Shown here: in pieces, positions 27,386-35,678 of the stretch
Layout: the number at the start of each line of letters is the position of its first letter
Numbering within the stretch: the first letter of the stretch is position 1
Translations under genes and position numbers: made by a program
Origin: Nostoc sp. UHCC 0702
GTDB taxonomy: Bacteria > Cyanobacteriota > Cyanobacteriia > Cyanobacteriales > Nostocaceae
Assembly: GCA_017164015.1 (NCBI GenBank)
Contig: CP071065.1
Span: forward strand, 4,627,918-4,691,917
Direction: 5' to 3'
DNA: 64,000 nt
The notes under the pieces: model-generated
What the model saw: the letters and a program-made list of their open reading frames with translations, nothing else
Told to the model about the DNA's origin: nothing
Database searches by the model: none

Positions 27386-27630
27386 AAAGTACGGCAATAC
27401 ACATTTTCCTGTGGGGTATACCCCAATTTAGGCTGTTGCCTCTAGTTTCTACAATAGACCTACAGATACAAACCTTTACAATTCACATCTCCCTAATTCA
27501 GAGCAAGGGAGCAGGGGAGCAGGGGTGATGGGGTGATGGGGAGAAATAACTAATGCCCAATTCCCCATACTTCGGCACAAGTCGCTCAGTACAAGTTCCC
27601 AATTCCCAATTCCTTCGAGGGTACATCAAA

Positions 27631-29568
27631 ATGCCTGTTGAAACTAATAACAAAAGACAAATCAAACCGCCGAGGGTTCGGCAGTTTGGAGGCAGTTTAC
27701 TGATTTTCTTAACTCTTCTATTACTGCTTAACTTTATTGTTCCTAGCTTTTTTGGGCCCCGATTGCCACAAGTTCCCTACAGTGATTTTATCGCTCAAGT
27801 GCAAGCAGGTAAAGTAGATAAGGCAATTGTCGGTGGCGATCGCATTCAATATTCCATCAAAACCCAAACTCCCGATGGCACGGTTGCTGAACAGGTATTT
27901 GCTACTACACCAATCGCCATTGATCTAGATTTACCTCGAATTCTCCGCGACAATCATGTTGAGTTTGCTGCACCTCCACCAGACCAAAATGGCTGGATTG
28001 GCACAATACTTAGCTGGGTTGCGCCACCGTTAATTTTCTTTGGAATTTGGGGCTTTTTAATGAATCGCCAAGGCGGTGGCCCGGCTGCACTCACAGTTGG
28101 TAAAAGCAAAGCCCGCATCTACTCAGAAGGTAGTACTGGTGTGAAATTTCCAGATGTGGCTGGTGTAGATGAAGCCAAGGCGGAACTGGAAGAGATTGTT
28201 GATTTTCTCAAAAACGCTTCTAAGTATACCACATTAGGGGCGAAAATTCCCAAAGGTGTATTGTTGGTAGGGCCTCCAGGAACAGGTAAAACACTGCTGG
28301 CAAAAGCGATCGCTGGTGAAGCTGGCGTTCCCTTCTTCAGCATTTCTGGTTCGGAATTTATTGAACTGTTCGTGGGTGTAGGTGCAGCTAGAGTCCGCGA
28401 TTTGTTTGAACAAGCCAAAAAACAAGCGCCCTGTATTGTCTTTATTGATGAGTTAGATGCACTGGGTAAATCTCGCGGCGGTGCTGGTGGTTTTGTGGGT
28501 GGTAACGACGAACGCGAACAAACCCTCAACCAGTTACTCACCGAGATGGATGGTTTTGATGCCAACACAGGCGTAATTATTATCGCTGCTACCAACCGTC
28601 CCGAAGTTCTCGACCCAGCTTTACGCCGTCCCGGTCGCTTTGACCGTCAAGTTGTAGTCGATCGCCCTGATAAAATCGGTCGTGAAGCGATTCTCAAAGT
28701 CCATGCCAGAAACGTCAAATTGGCTGATGATGTTGATTTGGCTGTGATTGCCATCAGAACTCCTGGCTTTGCTGGTGCAGATTTAGCGAACCTTGTCAAT
28801 GAAGCTGCACTCTTAGCAGCAAGACAAAATCGCCAAGCTGTAATCATGGCAGATTTCAATGAAGCTATTGAAAGGTTGGTGGCTGGCTTAGAAAAACGCT
28901 CTCGCGTGCTGAATGAAACCGAGAAAAAGACCGTTGCTTATCACGAAGTTGGTCACGCCATCATCGGTGCGTTAATGCCTGGTGCCGGTAAAGTTGAGAA
29001 AATCTCCGTTGTGCCCCGTGGTGTAGGTGCTTTGGGTTATACAATTCAGATGCCTGAAGAAGACCGCTTTTTGATGGTTGAAGATGAGATTCGCGGACGT
29101 ATTGCCACACTTTTGGGTGGACGTTCTGCTGAAGAAATCGTCTTTGGCAAAGTTTCCACGGGTGCTTCTGATGACATTCAAAAAGCGACTGACTTAGCAG
29201 AACGGTATATCACTTTGTACGGTATGAGTGATAAACTTGGGCCAGTGGCGTTTGAGAAGATTCAGCAGCAATTTCTCGAAGGTTACAGCAACCCGCGTCG
29301 TTCAATTAGTCCAAAAGTGGCTGAGGAAATTGACCGCGAAGTGAAGCAGATAGTAGATAATGCTCACCACATCGCCTTGAGTATTTTGCAAACTAACCGC
29401 GACTTGTTAGAAGAGACAGCACAGGAACTTTTGCAAAAAGAGATTTTAGAAGGTTCTCAACTGCGCGAACGTCTCCAGCAAGCCAAAGCACCAGAAGAAA
29501 TGAATGAATGGTTGCGATCGGGTAAATTGTCGGAAGATAAACCATTGTTGCAATCGATTCTGAATTAG
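27631..29568 (+). CDS. ftsH: ATP-dependent zinc metalloprotease FtsH (645 aa)
   Basis: The frame opens at 27553, but that stretch is intergenic tandem repeat (CCCAATTC units); the start MPVETNNKRQIKPPRVRQF at 27631 gives the normal family length. Two membrane segments at about residues 25-45 and 128-148 flank a lumenal/periplasmic domain. The AAA+ domain has Walker A GPPGTGKT (near 214), Walker B CIVFIDELDA and the second-region-of-homology arginines RRPGRFDRQV. The zinc protease motif HEVGH is near residue 438. FtsH forms membrane hexamers that extract and degrade proteins; in cyanobacteria some paralogues turn over damaged D1 of photosystem II. Which paralogue this is cannot be told here. 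A strong terminator follows. Confidence 0.97.
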   Translation: MPVETNNKRQIKPPRVRQFGGSLLIFLTLLLLLNFIVPSFFGPRLPQVPYSDFIAQVQAGKVDKAIVGGDRIQYSIKTQTPDGTVAEQVFATTPIAIDLDLPRILRDNHVEFAAPPPDQNGWIGTILSWVAPPLIFFGIWGFLMNRQGGGPAALTVGKSKARIYSEGSTGVKFPDVAGVDEAKAELEEIVDFLKNASKYTTLGAKIPKGVLLVGPPGTGKTLLAKAIAGEAGVPFFSISGSEFIELFVGVGAARVRDLFEQAKKQAPCIVFIDELDALGKSRGGAGGFVGGNDEREQTLNQLLTEMDGFDANTGVIIIAATNRPEVLDPALRRPGRFDRQVVVDRPDKIGREAILKVHARNVKLADDVDLAVIAIRTPGFAGADLANLVNEAALLAARQNRQAVIMADFNEAIERLVAGLEKRSRVLNETEKKTVAYHEVGHAIIGALMPGAGKVEKISVVPRGVGALGYTIQMPEEDRFLMVEDEIRGRIATLLGGRSAEEIVFGKVSTGASDDIQKATDLAERYITLYGMSDKLGPVAFEKIQQQFLEGYSNPRRSISPKVAEEIDREVKQIVDNAHHIALSILQTNRDLLEETAQELLQKEILEGSQLRERLQQAKAPEEMNEWLRSGKLSEDKPLLQSILN

Positions 29569-29588
29569 TTAAACTTCAGATGGAATTG

Positions 29589-29626
29589 AAAAGCGATCGC
29601 CCCATTTCTAGAGCGATCGCTTTTTT
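29589..29626 (+). terminator. Rho-independent terminator of ftsH
   Basis: A 12-bp perfect stem (AAAAGCGATCGC, 29589-29600, with GCGATCGCTTTT, 29613-29624), a 12-base loop and a T run. The stem is built from two HIP1 octamers facing each other. Confidence 0.9.
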
Positions 29627-29661
29627 GATAATCAGTTTAGGCATTTTTAGCAAAACTTTCT

Positions 29662-30003
29662 TCAATTGGTAGGGCGTACTACAGGAATTAGTTTTCCTTG
29701 TAAAGTTTCTTCTGCTGTGACAGTCTCATCTATCCGTGCTGCGAACTGTTCCCAGTTGCGATTGTTAGTGCAAACAATAATACCGAAGTGGTTAGAGTTA
29801 CGACGATGTAAGCGGATGAAATCATCTCGATTGATAGTTAATATTGAGCGTTCTTGGCTGATGGCAAATGCTAACACTTCCTCATCAGATATAGCTTGAT
29901 ATGCATTGCCTGCTTCCTGAACTGTTAAAACATCATGCCCCAAAGTACGTAATAATTGCACAACTGGAAACGGAAACTGCTCATCTGCGTAAAAGCGTGC
30001 CAT
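29662..30003 (-). CDS. DUF5615 PIN-like toxin (113 aa)
   Basis: MARFYADEQFPFPVVQLLRT is the typical start of DUF5615 proteins, a PIN-like nuclease fold. The early aspartate (ADEQ), the mid-protein acidic pair ISDEEVLAFA and TINRDDFIRLH carry the acidic residues expected at a metal-dependent RNase site. It lies 3 bases downstream of a DUF433 gene, the standard partner, so the two form a type II toxin-antitoxin operon with antitoxin first. Predicted to cleave RNA when released; activity is not shown. It converges on ftsH. Confidence 0.85.
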   Translation of the reverse strand: MARFYADEQFPFPVVQLLRTLGHDVLTVQEAGNAYQAISDEEVLAFAISQERSILTINRDDFIRLHRRNSNHFGIIVCTNNRNWEQFAARIDETVTAEETLQGKLIPVVRPTN

Positions 30004-30006
30004 TGA

Positions 30007-30333
30007 CTAGGCTACCTGATTACGAGCGATCGCAAGTTCGATTTCATCAGGGTGAACTTTTGCATATGCCCAAGCATTAGCTAAGTCAGTAGCAGTAATA
30101 GTTGGATAGCTGATCAGAATGTCAGCATCGCTGTATCCAATACTACGAGCTTCCACAAGTACCCACACTGGAATACGAGTATTTGCTATGCGGGCTTCTC
30201 CACCACAAACTCTAGGGTTTTTTTCAATTCCTTGCCAATTGCTACCTAGACTTTGAGCCAGTAACTGAATAACCTGCACTTTTTCGCTAGGGCTGAGGGC
30301 AAGAAGTTGTTGCTCTAAGTCTTTGAATGTCAC
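30007..30333 (-). CDS. DUF433 antitoxin (108 aa)
   Basis: Starts at a GTG (MTFKDLEQQLLALSPSEKVQ). The N-terminal third is an added helical segment of the kind seen in antitoxins of PIN-type systems (LSPSEKVQVIQLLAQSL). The remainder is a DUF433 domain: NPRVCGGEARIANTRIPVWVLVEARSIGYSDADILISYP followed by a helix-turn-helix-like YPTITATDLANAWAYA. DUF433 proteins usually bind their own promoter and neutralise the DUF5615 partner encoded next. It is likely autoregulated with the toxin. Confidence 0.85.
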   Translation of the reverse strand: MTFKDLEQQLLALSPSEKVQVIQLLAQSLGSNWQGIEKNPRVCGGEARIANTRIPVWVLVEARSIGYSDADILISYPTITATDLANAWAYAKVHPDEIELAIARNQVA

Positions 30334-30387
30334 GGATATAAATTCTTTAATATTACGGAAGGCTATATTTAAAATTTTATCAGCAAC

Positions 30388-30948
30388 TTATGTCAAACTC
30401 AGCCAATTAAAAACTTGTTCTACCGTTAGTTCCAAATTGATACCCTCAAGTATGGGTAATTTATCTGCACCTTCGTATAATTCCACTCGCTGGTTAGGAA
30501 ATACCCCCAACACGCTTTCATCTTCTGGGTTAATTAACCAGCCTAATTCTGTTCCATTGCGCGAACAATGCAATAATTTAGTCAATACTTGTTTTAACTT
30601 TTGGTCTGGGGAAAGAATCTCAATTGCCCAGTCGGGATGAATTTCAAAGCGATTGGCAATTCTGCCGGATGGAGTTTTAGGTATTCTATGCCAGCGAAAC
30701 ACAGCCACATCAGGGACGATAGAAGCACCGCCAAAAGTACAACGTAGTTCTGAAATAGCTATAGCAATTTTCTGATTTCTCGCTGTGCCATTAATAACTT
30801 CACACAGAGTTGTCTGAATCAGACCGTGTTCACCTTGAGGCATTGGTTTTTGAATGATTTCCCCATTGATAAAATCTGATGCTGGCTGAGTTTCCGGCAG
30901 TTTCAGGAACTCGTTTAAAGTTAGTTGGGGTTGACTAGCGATCGCCAT
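30388..30948 (-). CDS. Uma2 family (DUF820) PD-(D/E)XK nuclease-like protein (186 aa)
   Basis: Start chosen at ATG 30948 (MAIASQPQLTLNEFLKLPET), the usual Uma2 beginning; the frame continues 27 codons upstream through low-complexity repeat sequence. The restriction-endonuclease-like core is visible: YDFI-like ASDFINGEII, then SIVPDVAVFRW (the PD motif) and WAIEILSPDQKLKQVLTK (E-x-K-like strand and following helix). This family is hugely expanded in cyanobacteria; the function is unknown and a link to mobile DNA is only suspected. No partner gene is obvious, although the toxin-antitoxin pair lies next to it on the same strand. Confidence 0.88.
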   Translation of the reverse strand: MAIASQPQLTLNEFLKLPETQPASDFINGEIIQKPMPQGEHGLIQTTLCEVINGTARNQKIAIAISELRCTFGGASIVPDVAVFRWHRIPKTPSGRIANRFEIHPDWAIEILSPDQKLKQVLTKLLHCSRNGTELGWLINPEDESVLGVFPNQRVELYEGADKLPILEGINLELTVEQVFNWLSLT

Positions 30949-31200
30949 AAGCAAGTCTAATAGAGGGGATGGTTTTATTATGTGCGATCGGCATGAAAAC
31001 TCACGCCCAGACAAACCTCTCCCTCCCAACCTCCCTCTCCTAAAAGGCGAGGGAGGAGAAACGAAAAATTAGGGCTTTGGCTCCCCTCTCCGCGTCGGAG
31101 AGGGGTTGGGGGAGAGGTCAAAACAGCACTTGTAGAACTCACATTTATTGAGTAAATCTTTCACAATCTAAAATCCAAAATCCAAAATCGAAAATCAAAT

Positions 31201-31261
31201 TACTCAGTCAGCTTTAGCTGAGTTTCGCTATTAGCCTCAGAATTAATTCTGAGGCGGTTGT
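31201..31261. repeat. 61-bp REP-like palindromic repeat, copy A
   Basis: Contains two hairpins (CTCAGTCAGCTTTAGCTGAG and GCCTCAGAATTAATTCTGAGGC). Its inverted copy at 35510-35570 matches at 57 of 61 bases. The pair brackets the NACHT gene. Confidence 0.9.
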
Positions 31262-31390
31262 GAGAACTGTGCAAGATATGGATTACTTAAACCCGAAGAA
31301 CCCCACCCCGCCAAAGCCATGCTTTGTCTCCCTGCCCCTAATCCCCAGAGGGGGCCCCGAGTTCCCCGTTCACGGGGAGGGGTTGGGGGT

Positions 31391-31438
31391 GGGGTGTAAT
31401 GACTGTGGGAATCATAACCAATTAACTAGACTTGATAT
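31391..31438. repeat. Half copy of a MITE-like inverted-repeat end
   Basis: Ends in TTGATAT and, read on the minus strand, begins ATATCAAGTCTAGTTAATTG. It matches 39460-39507 over about 48 bases with few differences. The related complete elements end in the same ATATCA-GTCCG-TTAA pattern. Confidence 0.75.
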
Positions 31439-31455
31439 TATTCCCCACTCTAAAT

Positions 31456-34400
31456 TTATCCCTCAACCTGCCGCAGTTCCTCTAATTCCTCTGGCGTGAG
31501 GGGATTATTACCTGACTTGAGTGCTTCTATCCAGCGTAGTCTTCGCTGCTTCACATCTTCTGAATAATCAAGTACACCACTGTCTACAGCAGCCTGAAAG
31601 TCTGCTAATGCGCCAACCAAGTCGCCTGTAAGTGCTTTAGCCAGCCCCCGACTGTCTAGATAGTCTTTATTATCAGGGTCTAGGCTGACAGCTTTTTCAC
31701 AGACGGGGAGAACTCCTTTAGCGTGGCCATGTACACTGCCAAACCAGCAGATGCTATGCCAATATTCGGCAGAGTCATTCAAACTAGGTTGATGTTGTAG
31801 GGCTTGGCTGAAAGCTGTCTTTGCTTGTTCAATTTTGCCTTCTCTCACCCAGCTGATGCCCTGACTCAAGGAAGCCGCAGCGGCAAAAGCTGAGTCTTGC
31901 GCTAACTCTGAAGATACACCTACTGCTTCATGCAGTCCTCTTGCATTGAACCACTTTGTGTCACTGTTCCATACAACTGCTTCGAGGTTGGCACGGCTGA
32001 GGTCGGCACCGCTGAGGTCGGCACCGCTGAGGTCGGCACCGCTGAGGTCGGCACGGCTGAGGTCGGCACGGCTGAGGTCGGCACGGCTGAGGTCGGCACG
32101 GCGGAGGACTGCACCCTTGAGGTTTGCGCCCTTAAGGATTGTCTGAGATAAGTACGTATAGATAAGGTTAGCCTTAGTAAGGTTTATGCCTGTGAGATCG
32201 GCATACTCTCCGAAACTTGCATCAAGAAGGTCTGCATAACTAAGGTCTGCATAACTAAGGTCTACCATACCAAGCTCGGCACGATAGAGATCTGCACCAC
32301 TTAGGTCTGCACCACTTAAGTCTGCATCACTTAAGTCTATTTGCCTAAGATCAGCACCACTAAGATTGACCTTAGAAAGAAATTGCCCTACTGTTACTGA
32401 AAATTCCACCACTCTTATGCAATTACTATAGTTAATAATGCGACGCAACCTGTTATTATCAAAATCTTCTTGATTCTTTTGACCACAAGGATAAAAGGCT
32501 ATTTTGTCTTGCAGTTCGTTTTTTATTCGGGCATAACGATGTAACTCTAGCAGCAAAATCATTACATTCAGCCCTGTGTAAACATCCACCTGTCGCAGTC
32601 CCAAGTGAGTTTCTCTATCTGGTAATTGCTCCCTCAATTGTTTTTTCTTAATCTGGGGCAAATTGGCATCTTCTGCATCAATAAATTCCCCATCGCACCA
32701 ACGAAAGTAAAAATACTCTAATCTTTGAAATAATTTTTGCAAACGTTCGACATCGTTAAATTCTGATCTCTCAGCCAACAAACCCATCAAATATTCGACA
32801 ATCTCAAGCGTTAAATTCCCATAGCCCAATAAATCATAAATCTGCCAATCCATTACATTTGTTGTAACCAAATCATCTTCGCGCTGACGTTTGGGTACTT
32901 TCGTTGTCCAATCTACAAAACTTTCTATTAAACGTTCCGCGAATAAAAACTCACCAAAACTTTTGTGGACAAACTCAACAGAACCGCCTTTATCACCTGA
33001 CGCAGGTTTGATATAAAATGCAGTCAACAAGTTATTAAGTAACTTATCTTGTTGATTTTTATCAAAATAATTCTCCTGTCTAGCTTTTTGAATCAATTCT
33101 ACTGCTGGGTTTTTGTCGTCTTTCAGCCGTGCTTCTAACATTGCCACTTTTGCAGTTTCATTCCCTGACTGCACCACGCACAAAGCAGCTTCAGTTAAAA
33201 ACTCTCGCAAATCTTCGCTTTCTAATCCAGTCAAACGCAAGTTTTCATTTTGACTTTCACTTTCACGCTGTTTTTCTAATACCCATTTCACCGATTCATC
33301 ATAAATGCGGATTTTCGCTTGGATACCCTTTGCATCTGCAAACATTTGTACATTAAGACGCTGCTCTCGGTGCATCCGTGCTAATAAATAAAGCAGTAAG
33401 GGTTCTCTTGCTAATTTATTTTTAATTTCATAAGGACAAGCTTGCAAAAATTGCTTAAAGTCATTAGCTTCTTGTGTCCCAACTTTATCCTCCCATTTTT
33501 TGAGCCATGTTTCCCTAATTGCATCATCCATTGGCTGAACTTCGACACGCTTCAAGCTTTTTGTTTGTGAAAGCAAGCGGTCAATTCCTTGTAGCGCCAA
33601 GGGACGACCTGTAACCAAAAATTGATGATGGCAAAAATTATCCTTCTGAAATTTCTCTACCTGCTCTAAAAATTCTTTCAAGCCGCCGCTTGTTCTGCCT
33701 TCTAACAACAACTCGTCAAAGCCATCGAGTAAAAACAAAAATCTGGTATTTTTATCTGTTAGCCAGCCGGAATCATTTTTAACAAAATCAACATTTTCTA
33801 AATAGTTTTCTAAGGTATCAGTGAGGTTATCCTTAAGTATCCGCAGTTCCCGCAAGCGAATCAAAATAGGGGTAAAGCTAGGGTGCAATTCTTGCCGCAC
33901 TCTGTCGGCGAACATCCGACAAAAGACACTTTTACCGCGTCCGGCTTCGCCTTGAATAAACAAAACTTGTTTGGGTTTATTTTGGTCTAGGTTGTCAAGT
34001 ATTGTTTTGACATATTCCTCTATTTGATGAGTTGTATTGCTTTCGTCATCGAGTTCTTTGATTTGCAGGGGTACATACAAATCCCGAAAGGTAATGTCTG
34101 TTCCAGTAAAAATGTTTTCTTCTGGCTTGGGTTTGATGATTTGTTCTAAATAATCTTCAATATTGAGATTCTTCTCTAGTTTTTCTTTTCCTCCAACGCC
34201 ATACCATTGCACCAGTTGCTTGACTTTATCACCGATTTTTACTAGTGCATCTTGCATGTATTCATCGGTCTTTCGCGCCACTCGTGCAGTTAAGTTTGTT
34301 GCTTCTGTCTCTGTTAAACCTGCTTCTTGCAAGCGTTGCTGTAATATCTGATTGAATGCTTCTGCTAGTTGAGATTCGTGGAAATAGAGAATAGCTTTTT

Positions 34401-34875
34401 TCGCTTCCCGTTCATCAAATTCTTGTTCGCCTAATTTCCGAATTTGGGAAGCTAAAGCATCAGAAGCTTTTTGGTCTTTGTTAATTTTATCTAGTAATTG
34501 CGGTTCTTGTTGGAGAATTGCCTGGAAACTTTCTATATAGGCTACTTGACTAACCAGGATCACACAGGTTTCTAAGCTTGGCTCTTTTTTTGTGGCATCA
34601 ATAATCAGCTTTAATATGATAGTGACGAAGGGTAGACCCTGAATTACAGTCCCAGCAATTTGACCAAATGGACTATTAAATATATCTAATAGCGATGAAA
34701 TCTGTTCTACATAGGGTTTGAAGTCTTGCAGGTTGGGTTTTTGTTCTTTAATGGCTTTTGCTAAGTCAAAGACGGCTTTAGCAGCTTCGGCTCCTGTTTT
34801 TGTTACTTCTACGTTTTGTGTCCAGTTCAAGTCTTGAATGTTTCTCAAGAAGTTCCACAGCTTGATCTTTGCCAT
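31456..34875 (-). CDS. NACHT/STAND NTPase with pentapeptide and TPR-like C-terminus (1,139 aa)
   Basis: Order of parts: residues 1-250 helical N-terminal domain containing a hydrophobic stretch (about 70-95, FGQIAGTVIQGLPFVTIILK); a NACHT-type ATPase with Walker A GEAGRGKS at 309-316 and Walker B FLFLLDGFDELL at about 379-390; a helical regulatory region to about residue 820; about 140 residues of pentapeptide repeats (ADLSG/ADLSR); and a C-terminal TPR-like region (about 1000-1139; AKTAFSQALQHQP, LDPDNKDYLDSRG). This is the plan of STAND signalling or defence NTPases, where the C-terminal repeats sense a trigger and the N-terminus is the effector. The trigger and effector activity are not known. 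It lies between inverted 61-bp repeats. ATG start. Confidence 0.9.
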   Translation of the reverse strand: MAKIKLWNFLRNIQDLNWTQNVEVTKTGAEAAKAVFDLAKAIKEQKPNLQDFKPYVEQISSLLDIFNSPFGQIAGTVIQGLPFVTIILKLIIDATKKEPSLETCVILVSQVAYIESFQAILQQEPQLLDKINKDQKASDALASQIRKLGEQEFDEREAKKAILYFHESQLAEAFNQILQQRLQEAGLTETEATNLTARVARKTDEYMQDALVKIGDKVKQLVQWYGVGGKEKLEKNLNIEDYLEQIIKPKPEENIFTGTDITFRDLYVPLQIKELDDESNTTHQIEEYVKTILDNLDQNKPKQVLFIQGEAGRGKSVFCRMFADRVRQELHPSFTPILIRLRELRILKDNLTDTLENYLENVDFVKNDSGWLTDKNTRFLFLLDGFDELLLEGRTSGGLKEFLEQVEKFQKDNFCHHQFLVTGRPLALQGIDRLLSQTKSLKRVEVQPMDDAIRETWLKKWEDKVGTQEANDFKQFLQACPYEIKNKLAREPLLLYLLARMHREQRLNVQMFADAKGIQAKIRIYDESVKWVLEKQRESESQNENLRLTGLESEDLREFLTEAALCVVQSGNETAKVAMLEARLKDDKNPAVELIQKARQENYFDKNQQDKLLNNLLTAFYIKPASGDKGGSVEFVHKSFGEFLFAERLIESFVDWTTKVPKRQREDDLVTTNVMDWQIYDLLGYGNLTLEIVEYLMGLLAERSEFNDVERLQKLFQRLEYFYFRWCDGEFIDAEDANLPQIKKKQLREQLPDRETHLGLRQVDVYTGLNVMILLLELHRYARIKNELQDKIAFYPCGQKNQEDFDNNRLRRIINYSNCIRVVEFSVTVGQFLSKVNLSGADLRQIDLSDADLSGADLSGADLYRAELGMVDLSYADLSYADLLDASFGEYADLTGINLTKANLIYTYLSQTILKGANLKGAVLRRADLSRADLSRADLSRADLSGADLSGADLSGADLSRANLEAVVWNSDTKWFNARGLHEAVGVSSELAQDSAFAAAASLSQGISWVREGKIEQAKTAFSQALQHQPSLNDSAEYWHSICWFGSVHGHAKGVLPVCEKAVSLDPDNKDYLDSRGLAKALTGDLVGALADFQAAVDSGVLDYSEDVKQRRLRWIEALKSGNNPLTPEELEELRQVEG
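31984..32103. repeat. 15-bp tandem repeat inside the pentapeptide region (8 units)
   Basis: Eight consecutive units of GAGGTCGGCAC(C/G)GCT, one codon block per pentapeptide, nearly identical at DNA level. The pentapeptides before and after are diverged, so the run looks like a recent slippage expansion. Confidence 0.9.
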
Positions 34876-35246
34876 TGACTATTCCCCAATACCATCAATT
34901 TGGTAAAAACGCACTGGAATTACTTAACTCAGGGTCAAGCAGCCAAAAGTTTGTCTATCTGTTTGTATTAATTTGGCGTGACTGAGTATGGGTAACTCAA
35001 TAGCTATTGTATATAATTCCGTTGGCTGGCTGGGAATAGCTAATAGGAGATTATTAAATTTAAGGGACTGACAAATAAAAAAATATGCCGAATTTTCTTG
35101 TGGGATGGGTGTCCTCACCTGTCCCAGTATTCAGGGCGGGCAAGATGCCCACCCCACAAGATGTATAATTAATTTGTTGGAAATCTCTAAAGCAAAGGCG
35201 CAGAGGCCCAGAGAGTTTTTAAAGTTTGTTATTTATGAGTATCAAA
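34876..35246. other. Intergenic region upstream of the NACHT gene
   Basis: No convincing gene. A 64-codon minus-strand frame (34924-35118) has no support. TGTGGGATGGGTGTCC and GGACAGGTGAGG-like halves around 35100-35160 form the dispersed GGGCGGGCAAGATGCCC hairpin repeat that is also seen near 58560-58615. Confidence 0.5.
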
Positions 35247-35470
35247 GCCTCATTGATGGTGTTCTGAGGTCGATGATTTGTGTTCAAAGGCTCATCAATG
35301 GTGTTCTGAAGTCGATAAATTGTGTTCAAAGCCTCATCGATGATGTTCTGAGGTCGATGAGTCGCGTTCCAAGCTTCATCGATGATGTTCTGAGGTTGAT
35401 GAGTCGTGTTCAAAGCTTCATCGATGGTGTTCTGAAGTCGATGAATTGTGTTCAAAGCCTCGTCAGTGAG
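35247..35470. repeat. 42-bp minisatellite, five units plus partial
   Basis: GTTCTGA(A/G)G recurs at 35261, 35303, 35345, 35387 and 35429, exactly 42 bases apart. Each unit contains CATCGATG-like and GTCGATGA-like palindromic pieces. Because 42 is 14 codons, frames stay open on both strands; the minus-strand reading gives a 14-residue repeat (NTIDEALNTTHRPQ-like). I see no ribosome binding site and no ATG start, so I treat it as a repeat, not a gene. Confidence 0.85.
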
Positions 35471-35509
35471 TATTAAAGACTGGTTTATTTATATCTTGCA
35501 TCAGTCACG

Positions 35510-35570
35510 ATAACCGCCTCAGAATTCATTCTGAGGCTAATAGCTAAACTCAGCTAAAGTTGACTGAGTA
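35510..35570. repeat. 61-bp REP-like palindromic repeat, copy B (inverted)
   Basis: Reverse complement of 31201-31261 with four mismatches. It is followed by a further hairpin AGTCCAC (35579-35585) and GTGGACT (35591-35597). It may terminate transcription between the WD40 and NACHT genes. Confidence 0.9.
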
Positions 35571-35678
35571 AGGATTTTAGTCCACAAAGCGTGGACTTTA
35601 GCTAAAAGCCTGCGAAATTTATTTCTTGGTGGGAAATGGGGTAGGTGCAAGGTATGAGTTTACGGAGTTTGTTAACTT

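Larger units (their letters stand above)
30949..31455. other. Repeat-rich intergenic region
   Basis: No gene seen. It contains a hairpin (arms CCCCTCTCCG 31083-31092 and CGGAGAGGGG 31096-31105), the same block as at 25715. It also contains GATTTTGGATTTTAGATT-like repeats, a 61-base palindromic repeat (31201-31261) and a GC-rich hairpin region about 31320-31390. A 48-base half copy of the MITE-like end closes it (31391-31438). Confidence 0.7.

Noticed and set aside
27553..27630. Longer N-terminus of FtsH
   Set aside because: Encoded by intergenic CCCAATTC-type repeats; family length and membrane topology fit the start at 27631.
31930..32151. Plus-strand open frames across the pentapeptide region
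   Set aside because: Shadows of the 15-base repeat in the NACHT gene on the opposite strand.
34924..35118. 64-codon minus-strand frame upstream of the NACHT gene
   Set aside because: No family resemblance or start signals; overlaps a dispersed hairpin repeat.
35247..35470. Possible CRISPR array
   Set aside because: Units are directly adjacent at 42-base spacing with no variable spacers and no cas genes nearby.
35105..35476. 123-codon plus-strand frame over the 42-bp minisatellite
   Set aside because: It stays open only because 42 is a multiple of three; the minus strand is open too. Poor start signals.
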